From contig JALFGI010000062.1 of the NCBI GenBank assembly GCA_022777455.1, positions 1 through 20,662 on the forward strand: a DNA stretch of 20,662 nt. Reading direction: 5' to 3'. This DNA is from Clostridiales bacterium. Its GTDB lineage: Bacteria > Bacillota_A > Clostridia > Oscillospirales > Oscillospiraceae. A program made the position numbers and the translations under genes. Shown here one piece after another: positions 9,055 through 15,938 of this stretch. The notes beneath the pieces were generated by a model. It worked only from the letters and a program-made list of their open reading frames with translations. It was not told the DNA's origin and did no database searches. Position 1 is the first letter of the stretch, and the number at the start of each line of letters is the position of its first letter.

Positions 9055-9084
9055 ATTATCCCCGGAATGCGGTGCCTTAAACAA
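9055..9084 (-). promoter_or_regulatory. Candidate promoter upstream of spoVAD
   Basis: On the minus strand TTGTTT (9084-9079), an 18-nt spacer and GATAAT (9060-9055) lie about 35 nt before the spoVAD start. It resembles a sigma-A site more than the forespore sigma-G type expected for spoVA genes, although GATAAT also resembles a sigma-G -10. Weak evidence. Confidence 0.3.
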
Positions 9085-9105
9085 GAAATGATGCGTTATG
9101 CCGAT

Positions 9106-9422
9106 AAATTGTAATTTGGCGGGCAGTGCCCGCGGACAATGGCGCACCGGGCCGGTGCGAAATCCGGGACTCCTGGGCAGTGCCCGGTAACGCTTTTGCA
9201 GGCTCAATTGTTGTTTGGCGTACCGAAACCGACGCGCCCCTTGGCTCCCCCTATGGGGGAGCTGGCTGCCCCGTTAGGGGCAGACTGAGAGGGTACCGCA
9301 CCCAGTGGGCTGCTCCTAATCCCCCAATGTAGTACCCTCTCAGTCAGCCTGTTCGGCTGCCAGCTCTCCCAAAGGGAGAGCCAAGAGGGGCGTTGCCGTA
9401 TCTGCCCGCCAAATTACAATTT
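9106..9422. mobile_element. MITE-like element, copy C, with 21-bp terminal inverted repeats
   Basis: A 317-bp noncoding element bounded by exact inverted repeats of 21 bp: AAATTGTAATTTGGCGGGCA plus G from 9106, and its reverse complement ending at 9422. From left to right it holds three short hairpins (9121-9190). A nested core follows: GGCTCCCC / GGGGGAGC, CTGCCCC / GGGGCAG (9256-9272), a perfect long-range stem GACTGAGAGGGTA (9274-9286) with TACCCTCTCAGTC (9333-9345), then CAGCC / GGCTG and GCTCTCCC / GGGAGAGC. The core is of a type widely dispersed in gut Clostridia, from memory. There is no transposase, so any movement would need help in trans. No clear target-site duplication was identified. 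Confidence 0.75.
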
Positions 9423-9503
9423 TTCGATTTGCTGAATCATCCGATATGCAAAACAGTAAAAACGGAGGGGTGAATTTTGTGGAAGATTCCGGCAAAGAAA
9501 GAC

Positions 9504-9532
9504 TTGCAATCCGAACAAACGTATGATATACT
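9504..9532 (+). promoter_or_regulatory. Sigma-A-type promoter before the Lys/Glu-repeat ORF
   Basis: TTGCAA (9504-9509), a 17-nt spacer and TATACT (9527-9532) make a good vegetative promoter, about 75 nt before the ATG at 9607. No other gene on this strand lies downstream until 16555. Confidence 0.65.
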
Positions 9533-9606
9533 ATAGTAAGAAAAATAGAACTACAGTTTTCTGAAGGCGGAAAACAGGCCCGGAAATTTGAACAGGAGGC
9601 GAAACG

Positions 9607-9950
9607 ATGACAGTACTTCTCTATGCGTGCTTTTGTGTGAGCATTATGAAAAGTCTCGCTCTATTCAAGGGAAAGGGAAAAGGCAGGATTCTGATCACCT
9701 ATGCCGACCGGTTCCAAAAGAACCGGGTCAACGGCGCAACGAGTGGACATCCACGGAAAAACCCACCGGTTTTTTCAGAAACCCAGGGGTTTTTCAAAAA
9801 ACCCAAAAAACCCAAGGAGAAGGAGAAAGAGAAGGAGAAGGAAAAAGAGAAGGAGAATGAGAAGGAAAAGGAGAATGAGAGGGAGAATGAAAAAGAGAAT
9901 GAGAGTGAGAGTGAGAGCGATTTCCAGGCAGTTATGGCGGACAAGCCGCC
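9607..9950 (+). pseudogene. Lys/Glu-repeat ORF, probably a truncated gene remnant
   Basis: A promoter (9504-9532) and AGGAGG 7 nt before ATG 9607 open a frame with a short hydrophobic start (TVLLYACFCVSIM), a basic stretch, NGATSGHPRKNPPVFSETQ and a long (KE)n tract that changes to NE and SE. The DNA of the tract (9814-9918) is an imperfect GAGAAG hexamer repeat, with 44 uninterrupted purines at 9814-9857. After about residue 115 the frame shows no domain and simply runs on, antisense, through the NlpC/P60 gene to 11391, so I end the supportable part at about 9950. The NGxxxGxPRKNP...KKPKKPKEKEKE pattern resembles, from memory, the low-complexity tail of phage replisome-organiser (DUF4373/DnaD-like) proteins, which suggests a prophage scrap. 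It might instead encode a real short charged peptide with the stop lost. Confidence 0.4.
9814..9918 (+). repeat. Imperfect hexanucleotide (GAGAAG) polypurine repeat
   Basis: About 105 nt of GAGAAG / GAGAAT / GAGAGT units, the first 44 nt purely purine. In one frame it encodes Lys-Glu repeats. Changes by whole units keep that frame. It may form triplex DNA or vary in length by slippage. Confidence 0.8.
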
Positions 9951-10023
9951 CACACGCCCCCGGTTTCTCCCTCCAATCCATGATCGGTTTGGTGCATGGA
10001 GTCCTGTCTGTTCATGGCTTCAA

Positions 10024-10056
10024 GCAAAAAAACATCCGGCATTTTCATGCCGGATG
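10024..10056 (-). terminator. Rho-independent terminator of the NlpC/P60 unit
   Basis: A perfect 10-bp stem CATCCGGCAT / ATGCCGGATG with a 4-nt loop, followed on the minus strand by seven T. It starts 13 nt after the stop codon of the NlpC/P60 gene. Confidence 0.95.
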
Positions 10057-10068
10057 AGATTTGAAAAA

Positions 10069-11067
10069 TTACACGACCCGAATGCCGCAGTAGAAATGCT
10101 CGCTCCAATAGCCGCTGGTGAGGTCGGAATAGGAGACGGTGCTGCGGGAATTGGGGGAGTGGATGAACTGGCCGTTGCCTGCATAGATGCCGGAGTGGGA
10201 AATGCCGCTGGCATATGTATTGGCAAAGAGTACGATGTCTCCGGGCTGCAAACTGGCCTTGTCCACCACGGTGCCGGCGTTGTACTGGGCTTCGGGCGTC
10301 CTGCCCACGGAGAGGCCGAAGGTGCCGTACACATAGTACACAAAGCCGGAGCAGTCAAAACCGCTGGGGGAAGCGCCGCCATAGACGTAGGGCGTTCCCA
10401 GGTACTGGGTGGCCTTCGCCAGAATCTGGGCGCCGGTGGCGGAAGAGGCGGCAGAAGAAACGGAAGAAGAAGTGCTGCCTGCCTGATTGACCGTGGAAGT
10501 GCTGGGCAGCGCGGCGATGGCCTTGCCCTGCCGGAAATATTTGGGGGTGTTGGCAGAGGCGCGGTTTTCGTAGGGGATTTCGCTCAGGCTCAGATAGTCA
10601 CTGCGGATATAGCAGGTTTTGGAGCCGTAGAGCACTTTGTACCAGCCTTGGTTCAGGCCGATGATGTAGCATTTGTCGCCATAGGAGGCGGTGCCCACCC
10701 TGGCGTGGGAGGTGCTGGGGCCGCTGCGCAGATTCACGCCGGAGCCGGTTACGGTGCCATAGCCCAGCTCCGCGTTTTCCACCGTGGAGACGGTGAGATA
10801 GTCGGCGCTCATGTAGCCTTCCTGAAGATTGTAGTTGACGCGGTACCAGCCGTTCTCCTGCCCCAGAATCACCACACATTCGCCGGAATAGGCGGTGGCC
10901 AGGATGGGGGAATCAGTGGAAGGCTGCTGCCGCAGGTTCAGGCTGGTGGCTTTGACAAAGCCGATGCCGTAAACAAGATTGCCTTCTGCCAGTGCAGTGA
11001 TGGAAAAAGTGCTGATCAGAATCATCAAGGTTACAGCCAAAGCCATAACCCGCGTGGAAAATTTCAT
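10069..11067 (-). CDS. Secreted SH3b-SH3b-NlpC/P60 peptidoglycan endopeptidase
   Basis: 332 residues. A signal peptide (basic MKFSTR, hydrophobic core to about residue 25, ALA before Glu28) is followed by two bacterial SH3 domains (about 33-92 and 102-160). These contain the typical SLNLRQQPS / VNLRSGPST and GWYRV / GWYKV signatures and would bind the cell wall. A Ser/Thr/Ala-rich linker (about 188-212) leads to a C-terminal NlpC/P60 cysteine-peptidase domain. Its catalytic residues are visible as DCSGF (Cys239), HSGIYAG (His291) and FIHSPN (His303), so it should cut peptide stems in peptidoglycan. GGAGG lies 6 nt before the ATG. It is the second gene of a unit with the 96-residue protein 31 nt upstream and ends at the terminator 10024-10056. 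Exact cleavage site and gene name cannot be told from sequence. Confidence 0.93.
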   Translation of the reverse strand: MKFSTRVMALAVTLMILISTFSITALAEGNLVYGIGFVKATSLNLRQQPSTDSPILATAYSGECVVILGQENGWYRVNYNLQEGYMSADYLTVSTVENAELGYGTVTGSGVNLRSGPSTSHARVGTASYGDKCYIIGLNQGWYKVLYGSKTCYIRSDYLSLSEIPYENRASANTPKYFRQGKAIAALPSTSTVNQAGSTSSSVSSAASSATGAQILAKATQYLGTPYVYGGASPSGFDCSGFVYYVYGTFGLSVGRTPEAQYNAGTVVDKASLQPGDIVLFANTYASGISHSGIYAGNGQFIHSPNSRSTVSYSDLTSGYWSEHFYCGIRVV

Positions 11068-11098
11068 ACGTTACCTCCGTCGCTGGGATCAAAAGAAA

Positions 11099-11389
11099 TT
11101 ATTTTCCGGCCAGAGCACGCTCAAGCCAGACGCAGCCCACATCCAGGGCCGTGTAGAAGCCGTCTTTTTCGCTCTTCTTCACAATCCGGTCTCTGCTTCT
11201 CGCGGTGGGGTCGGTCAGCTGGAGTTGAACGGAAACCCGGGTTGCAATGTCGGTGTCGTTTACCTTCTTGGTCTCCAGAACCTGCAGCATCACGATGTGA
11301 CTATCGGCCATGGAGCCGTAATACACCAGGTTGTCCTTGCGCATCAGCGGACGACCCTTGTACGTCAAAACTGTTTTTTCATCAGCCAT
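11099..11389 (-). CDS. Conserved-looking small protein of unknown function
   Basis: 96 residues from MADEKTVLTY, chosen because AGGAGG lies 8 nt before this ATG; an in-frame ATG 13 codons upstream would fall inside the promoter and has no ribosome site. It is soluble, without signal peptide or membrane segment, and has a central hydrophobic patch (SHIVMLQVLE) and a basic stretch (RSRDRIVKKSEKD). I do not recognise the family. It is expressed from a strong promoter (11419-11447) and is followed after 31 nt by the NlpC/P60 hydrolase, so it may act with it or merely share its transcript. Confidence 0.8.
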   Translation of the reverse strand: MADEKTVLTYKGRPLMRKDNLVYYGSMADSHIVMLQVLETKKVNDTDIATRVSVQLQLTDPTARSRDRIVKKSEKDGFYTALDVGCVWLERALAGK

Positions 11390-11418
11390 GAAAGAAACCT
11401 CCTGAAAAATGTAGTCAG

Positions 11419-11447
11419 ATTGTAACATATTGTTACTATCCTGTCAA
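11419..11447 (-). promoter_or_regulatory. Strong sigma-A promoter with overlapping operator-like palindrome
   Basis: TTGACA (11447-11442), exactly 17 nt, then TACAAT (11424-11419) on the minus strand; the AGGAGG and start codon of the 96-residue protein follow. The spacer and -10 are overlapped by a perfect palindrome GTAACA-TAT-TGTTAC at 11422-11436, well placed for a repressor. It also comes close to the TnrA/GlnR consensus TGTNAN7TNACA, with one mismatch. Confidence 0.85.
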
Positions 11448-11539
11448 CCCCTATTCAGCCGAAAAGGGGTGAAATGGAAAGAATTTACAATTATGATACA
11501 AGAATTTTGGGGTAAAGACGGAGGAAGTATGAAGTTTTC

Positions 11540-11593
11540 AAGTTACATAACAAGTTACATAACAAGAGGCTTTTGCCGTGGCAAAAGCCTCTT
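11540..11593. repeat. Tandem 12-bp repeat followed by a 14-bp inverted repeat
   Basis: AAGTTACATAAC occurs twice in tandem (11540-11551, 11552-11563), directly followed by the inverted repeat AAGAGGCTTTTGCC (11564-11577) / GGCAAAAGCCTCTT (11580-11593). The inverted repeat lies 8 nt beyond the ireB stop and is probably its terminator stem, although no clear T run follows on the minus strand. The rest of the region between the two promoters shows nothing convincing. Confidence 0.65.
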
Positions 11594-11601
11594 GGCGGGG
11601 A

Positions 11602-11853
11602 TCATTCGTTTTTGAACAGGTATTCCCGGACCAGAACCTGCATCAGCTCATCCCGGTCGATCTTGCAGATCATGCTGCGGGCGCTGCCGTAATTGGTGAT
11701 GTAGGTGGGGTCTTCCGTCAGCAGATACCCCACGATCTGGTTAATGGGATTGTAACCTTTTTCGTTCAGGGCATCGAACACACTCCGGAGTATCTGCCGC
11801 ATGTTCTCTTTTTCATCAGGGACCTTAAAGGTCTGGGTTTCCATTCCCGTCAT
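11602..11853 (-). CDS. ireB: IreB family regulatory phosphoprotein (UPF0297)
   Basis: 83 residues. The family signature [19 protein letters not shown] (31-49) followed by [20 protein letters not shown] is unmistakable. In Enterococcus, IreB is phosphorylated on N-terminal threonines by the PASTA kinase IreK and tunes cell-wall stress and cephalosporin tolerance; here Thr2, Thr6 and Thr8 are candidates. AAAGGAGG lies 8 nt before the ATG. In many Firmicutes it precedes ruvX/yqgF; here it stands alone, with its own promoter (11886-11914) and the inverted repeat at 11564-11593 after it. A shorter start at Met4 has no better ribosome site. Confidence 0.93.
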   Translation of the reverse strand: MTGMETQTFKVPDEKENMRQILRSVFDALNEKGYNPINQIVGYLLTEDPTYITNYGSARSMICKIDRDELMQVLVREYLFKNE

Positions 11854-11885
11854 GGTCTCAGCCTCCTTTTGGAAATTGATACTCT

Positions 11886-11914
11886 ATTATATCCCAAATG
11901 GACAGGCCTGTAAA
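11886..11914 (-). promoter_or_regulatory. ireB promoter
   Basis: On the minus strand TTTACA (11914-11909), 17 nt, TATAAT (11891-11886), then AAAGGAGG and the ireB start. A consensus vegetative promoter. Confidence 0.85.
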
Positions 11915-12006
11915 GCCCTTTTGGTAAACATTTTGTGAAATATTACCGGAAAGGGAGGGGCTGAATGGTTTTTTGACCCGATGAAAGAACCGGAAGAACC
12001 TTTTTC

Positions 12007-14394
12007 TTATCGCAGGGAAGCGTCCAGCTTCTCCTTCAGAGCGGCCAGGACCTTGTTCACCACGCCTTCGGAATCGGCATCGGTGAGGGTACGGTCATCC
12101 GCGCGCAGCTCCAGGGAGAAGGCCATGCTCTTCTTGCCCTCGGGAACACCCACGCCCCGGTAGATATCGAACAGCTGAATCTTCCGCAGCAGCTTTCCGG
12201 CGGAGGCGGTGATCACGTCTTCCACCTGGGCCACGGTAACGGCTTCCTCGCAGATCAGCGCCAGGTCCCGGCTGACGGTGGGATACTTGGGCAGGGGGGT
12301 ATAGGTGGCATCGGGCAGCAGCATGTTCAGCAGCTTGGTGAAGCTGATTTCCGCGCAGTAAACCTCGGTATCAATGCCGTAATTCTTTGCCACCAGGGGA
12401 TGGACCTGACCCATGACACCCACTTCCACGCCGTCCATGCAGATGCTGGCGCAGCGGCCGGGATGATAGCTGGGGTTATCCTTCACGGCGGTGTAGCTGG
12501 CCTTCTTCAGCCGCAGACCGGCGAACACGGCTTCGATTTCTCCCTTGAGCTTGAAGAAGGTCTCGCCCTCACCATAGGAGCCGAACAGGAGCATCTTGGG
12601 CTCTTCCGGCAGGGGCTGGCCTTCCTTGGGCAGGTAGATCTTGGCGATTTCGTAGAGCTTGGCAGCCTTGTTGTGATAGGCGTTGTTACGGCCCAGGATT
12701 TCCAGCATGGAGGGCAGAGCGATGGTACGCATGATGGAGGTGTCCTCGCCCAGGGGGTTCTGGATTCTCATTGCATTACGCAGGGGAGAACCGGCGGGAA
12801 TGCGGATCTGGTCAAAGACGGTGGGGGAGACGAAGGAATAGGTGATGATCTCGCTGTAGCCCAGACCCCGGCACAGCTGTCCAGCCTTGGTTTCCAGCTT
12901 CATCTCCTGGGAATAGCCGCCCTGGGTGGAGTTGCGGAACTCGGTGATGGGGATTTCGTTATAGCCGTAGGACCGGCCAACTTCCTCCGCCAGGTCGGCC
13001 ATCAGGTTCAGGTCGGGCCGGAAGGAGGGAACCAGAACGGTGTCGCCCTCCACGGGGATCTCCAGCCGGTTCAGGTACATCACCATGTCCTCTTTGGAAA
13101 TGTTGGTACCCAACAGACGGTTGATCCGGTCGGGCTCCAGGGGCAGCTTCCTGGGTTCGGGAACATAGTTGATGATGTCGATGGTGCCGTCCAGCACATC
13201 GCCGCACTCCAGCAGCTCCACCAGCTCACAGGCCCGCTGTACGGCGGGAATGGTCATCATGGGGTCCAGATTCTTCTCGAACTTGCCGGAGGCCTCGGTG
13301 CGCATACCCAGGGCCAGGGCGGTCTGACGGATGGAGGTGCCGTTGAAGTTGGCGGACTCAAACACCACCATGGTGGTGTCGTCCTTGATTTCGGAGTTCT
13401 CACCGCCCATGATGCCGGCCAGGCCGATGGGCTTCTGATCGTCGGCAATCACCAGCATGCCGGCCTTCAGGTTCCGCACATTGCCGTCCAGGGTGGTGAG
13501 GGTTTCGCCATCCCCGGCTTCCCGCACCACAATTTTGCCGGAGGATACATAGCGGTAGTCAAAAGCGTGCATGGGCTGGCCGTACTCCAGCATCACGTAG
13601 TTGGTGATGTCCACGATGTTGTTGATGGGACGCACACCGTTGGCCCGCAGGCGCTGCCGCAGCCACTTGGGGGAGGGGGCGATCTTCACATTGGCCACCA
13701 TCCGGGAAGAATACCGGTTGACAAGCTCGGTGGCGGGAACCTCCACATCCAAATGCTCAAAAATGGAGCCGGCGTCGCTGCCCTTCACCACGGGCTCGTG
13801 ATGCTTCATGGGCTTTCCGAAGGCGGCGGCGGCTTCCCGGGCCAGACCGATGATGGAGTAGCAGTCGGGCCGGTTGTTGGTGATTTCAAAATCCACCACG
13901 GTGTCATCGTTGCCGATGATGGGGTTGATGTCGTCGCCGGGCTTTCCGGCGTCGGGGTCCAGAATCCAGATGCCGTCGGCGAAGACTCCGGGCAGGTCGT
14001 TCTGGGTCAGACCCAGCTCGGCAAAGGAGCACAGCATGCCATTGGAGATTTCCCCCCGCAGCTTGCCCTTGGTGATGTGCACGCCGCCGGGGAGCCAGGA
14101 ATTGTGCAGGGCAGCGGGCACCAGGTCGCCCTCGTGGACGTTCTGAGCGCCGGTGACGATCTGCACGGGCTCCGCCTGCCCCACGTCCACCTGACAGATG
14201 AACATGTGGTCGGAGTTGGGGTGGCGCACCATGGAGAGCACCTTGCCCACCACCACGTTTTTGATTTCCGCGTCCATCCGCTCCCAGGTTTCCACCTTCT
14301 GGCCGAACACGGTCATGGTCTCCACAAATTCCTTGTCGGAAACGGCGCTCAGGTCAACAAATTCTTCATTGATCCATTTTCTGTTCAGTTTCAT
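12007..14394 (-). CDS. pheT: Phenylalanyl-tRNA synthetase beta subunit
   Basis: 795 residues, the normal size. With PheS it forms the alpha2-beta2 enzyme that charges tRNA-Phe. Domains in order: N-terminal MKLNRKWINEEFVDL; an EMAP/OB-type tRNA-binding domain (about 40-150, KVLSMVRHPNSDHMFICQVDVG); B3/4 editing domain (about 210-385, containing NNIVDITNYVMLEYGQPMHAFD); B5 domain (about 400-470); catalytic-like core (about 475-690, EEVGRSYGYNEIP); and a C-terminal ferredoxin-fold anticodon-binding domain (about 700-795, LPKYPTVSRDLALI). It starts 13 nt after pheS ends, with AAGGAGGG in the gap, and shares the T-box-controlled transcript. No obvious terminator is seen in the 150 nt downstream. 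Confidence 0.97.
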   Translation of the reverse strand: MKLNRKWINEEFVDLSAVSDKEFVETMTVFGQKVETWERMDAEIKNVVVGKVLSMVRHPNSDHMFICQVDVGQAEPVQIVTGAQNVHEGDLVPAALHNSWLPGGVHITKGKLRGEISNGMLCSFAELGLTQNDLPGVFADGIWILDPDAGKPGDDINPIIGNDDTVVDFEITNNRPDCYSIIGLAREAAAAFGKPMKHHEPVVKGSDAGSIFEHLDVEVPATELVNRYSSRMVANVKIAPSPKWLRQRLRANGVRPINNIVDITNYVMLEYGQPMHAFDYRYVSSGKIVVREAGDGETLTTLDGNVRNLKAGMLVIADDQKPIGLAGIMGGENSEIKDDTTMVVFESANFNGTSIRQTALALGMRTEASGKFEKNLDPMMTIPAVQRACELVELLECGDVLDGTIDIINYVPEPRKLPLEPDRINRLLGTNISKEDMVMYLNRLEIPVEGDTVLVPSFRPDLNLMADLAEEVGRSYGYNEIPITEFRNSTQGGYSQEMKLETKAGQLCRGLGYSEIITYSFVSPTVFDQIRIPAGSPLRNAMRIQNPLGEDTSIMRTIALPSMLEILGRNNAYHNKAAKLYEIAKIYLPKEGQPLPEEPKMLLFGSYGEGETFFKLKGEIEAVFAGLRLKKASYTAVKDNPSYHPGRCASICMDGVEVGVMGQVHPLVAKNYGIDTEVYCAEISFTKLLNMLLPDATYTPLPKYPTVSRDLALICEEAVTVAQVEDVITASAGKLLRKIQLFDIYRGVGVPEGKKSMAFSLELRADDRTLTDADSEGVVNKVLAALKEKLDASLR

Positions 14395-14407
14395 CTGGAA
14401 ACCCTCC

Positions 14408-15451
14408 TTAGAACTGGTTCAGGAACCGCACGTCGTTGTCGAAGATCAGACGCAGGTCGGTGATTTTCAGACGGCCCATGGCCATCCGCTCCAGGCCCAT
14501 GCCGAAGGCAAAGCCGGAGTATTTGGTGGAGTCGATGCCGCAGTTTTCCAGCACGGCAGGGTGTACCATGCCCGCGCCCAGCAGCTCGATCCAGCCCTCG
14601 CCGTGGCAGGTGGAGCACACCTGACCGTCGATTTCGCCGGTGCCGTGGCACTTGTGGCACTGCATATCCATTTCGCAGCTGGGCTCGGTGAAGGGGAAGT
14701 GATGGGGACGGAACCGCATTACCGCATCCTCCCCGTAGATTTTCCGCATGCAGGAGATCAGGGCACCCTTCAGGTCGCCCATGGTGATGTGCTCATCCAC
14801 CACCAGACCCTCGATCTGGTGGAACATGGGGGAGTGGGTGGCGTCGGCCTCATCCTTCCGGAACACCCGGCCGGGAGCCAGAATGCAGATGGGAGGCTTG
14901 GCATTTTCCATCACCCGGATCTGCATGGGGCTGGTCTGGGTGCGCAGGAGCACGGAGTCGTCGTCCGTGAAATAGAAGGTATCGCTGCGGTCCCGGGAGG
15001 GGTGGCCCTCCTCGATGTTCAGCCGGGTGAAATTGTAGTCCGCCAGCTCCACCTCGGGGCCTTCCACCACCTGGTAGCCCAGACCCACAAAGATGTCCTT
15101 GATCTGCTGGAGCACCTGGTTCATGGGGTGCTGGTGGCCGATTTCGATTTCGTCGCCGGGGATGGTCACGTCGATGGACTCAGAGGCCAGCTTTGCCTCC
15201 AGGACGGCGGCGTGAACGGCGGCCTTGCGCTGTTCCAGCTTTTCCTCGATGGCGGCGCGGACGTTGTTGGCCAGCTGACCCATCACAGGACGCTCTTCCG
15301 CGGAGAGCTTGCCCATCTGCTTCAGCACGGCGGTGAGTTCTCCCTTCTTGCCCAGCAGCTTCACACGCAGATCTTCCAGCTCGGCAGGAGTGGCGGCCTT
15401 GTCCAAAGCGGCCATTGCCGCCTGGCGAATGGTTTCCAATTGTTGTTTCAT
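14408..15451 (-). CDS. pheS: Phenylalanyl-tRNA synthetase alpha subunit
   Basis: 347 residues, full length. An N-terminal coiled coil (about 1-90) binds tRNA. The class II catalytic domain has HPMNQVLQQI, motif 2 FRKDEADATHSPMFHQ (198-211) and motif 3 GFAFGMGLERMAM (313-325). Near 265-286 lie two CxxCxGxG motifs, CHKCHGTG and CSTCHGEG, which look like half of a DnaJ-type zinc finger; some bacterial PheS proteins have a shorter Cys-rich insert here, so metal binding is plausible. AGGAGG lies 7 nt before the ATG. It is the first gene of the pheST operon behind a T-box leader at 15500-15770. Confidence 0.97.
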   Translation of the reverse strand: MKQQLETIRQAAMAALDKAATPAELEDLRVKLLGKKGELTAVLKQMGKLSAEERPVMGQLANNVRAAIEEKLEQRKAAVHAAVLEAKLASESIDVTIPGDEIEIGHQHPMNQVLQQIKDIFVGLGYQVVEGPEVELADYNFTRLNIEEGHPSRDRSDTFYFTDDDSVLLRTQTSPMQIRVMENAKPPICILAPGRVFRKDEADATHSPMFHQIEGLVVDEHITMGDLKGALISCMRKIYGEDAVMRFRPHHFPFTEPSCEMDMQCHKCHGTGEIDGQVCSTCHGEGWIELLGAGMVHPAVLENCGIDSTKYSGFAFGMGLERMAMGRLKITDLRLIFDNDVRFLNQF

Positions 15452-15499
15452 TTCTTTTCCTCCTAAAAGGTTAACATAACGATATTATGACGAGTGGAG

Positions 15500-15770
15500 G
15501 GCAACAAAAAAGCCCTTCCTCCCGAAAATCGGGACGAAAGGCAACCCTTCCGCGGTACCACCCGCAATTCGCCGCTCATCGCGGCGCAGCTCTCGGGCGC
15601 ATCCACGCCCATGATGGGTAACGGCATCACCCGTCCGGCCCTACTGACAATGTTCAGGCGGCAGCTCCTGGGAGAAAGCCCGGCATTGCACGCAAGCGGA
15701 TTCCACCCTCCCGCTCTCTCTGAAAACGCAAACCAATACAAGGCAGCCCAATCGCAGCATTTGGCATATC
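15500..15770 (-). promoter_or_regulatory. T-box leader controlling pheST
   Basis: The T-box core GGGTGGTACCGCGG is read on the minus strand at 15563-15550, as in T-box antiterminators that capture the uncharged tRNA 3' end. A terminator follows at 15504-15542. Upstream is a long stem I region with GAGAGAGCGGGAG pairing towards TCTCCC. A UUC (Phe) triplet at 15676-15674, in GGGCUUUCUCCC on the 3' side, is the likely specifier, which fits the pheST operon. Uncharged tRNA-Phe should turn transcription on. The specifier choice is inference; T-box identity is firm. Confidence 0.93.
15504..15542 (-). terminator. T-box intrinsic terminator
   Basis: GCCTTTCGTCCCG (15542-15530) pairs with CGGGAGGAAGGGC (15524-15512): 13 positions with one mismatch and one G-U pair, a 5-nt loop, then TTTTTTG. 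It lies just after the T-box core. Confidence 0.92.
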
Positions 15771-15776
15771 GGGGAT

Positions 15777-15805
15777 ATATTAGCATATTCACATAAAATA
15801 TGCAA
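15777..15805 (-). promoter_or_regulatory. pheST promoter
   Basis: On the minus strand TTGCAT (15805-15800), 17 nt, TAATAT (15782-15777). Transcription would begin near 15770, at the 5' end of the T-box leader. Confidence 0.8.
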
Positions 15806-15938
15806 GCATTTTTTCAGGAAATGTGTCTTTGGAAAATTGAACGGAAAGATGGAGCGCAGCTTTCGCCGGATTTTCCGAAACGGCGGATGATTCCTCACTA
15901 ATTCATATTTCGCTGTCGGTTTCAAACTCGCACACTGA

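Noticed and set aside
8001..9056. Upstream start for spoVAD adding 12 residues
   Set aside because: The ribosome site AGGAAGG fits the ATG at 9020, and the resulting 339 residues match the family length.
9471..9527. Short GTG ORF of 18 codons after GGAGGGG
   Set aside because: It overlaps the promoter at 9504-9532 and has no other support.
9951..11391. The remaining 480 codons of the frame opened at 9607
   Set aside because: It lies antisense to the NlpC/P60 gene and the 96-residue gene and shows no domain of its own; the absence of stops is explained by their codon bias.
11529..11615. 28-codon plus-strand ORF with GGAGG before its ATG and a SYIT-SYIT repeat
   Set aside because: The ribosome-site spacing is short, no promoter is seen on that strand, and the sequence is explained by the tandem repeat and the inverted repeat after ireB.
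12400..14463. Open frame of 687 codons on the plus strand opposite pheT
   Set aside because: Gly/His/Val-rich shadow of pheT with no recognisable domain and no ribosome site; pheT is certain.
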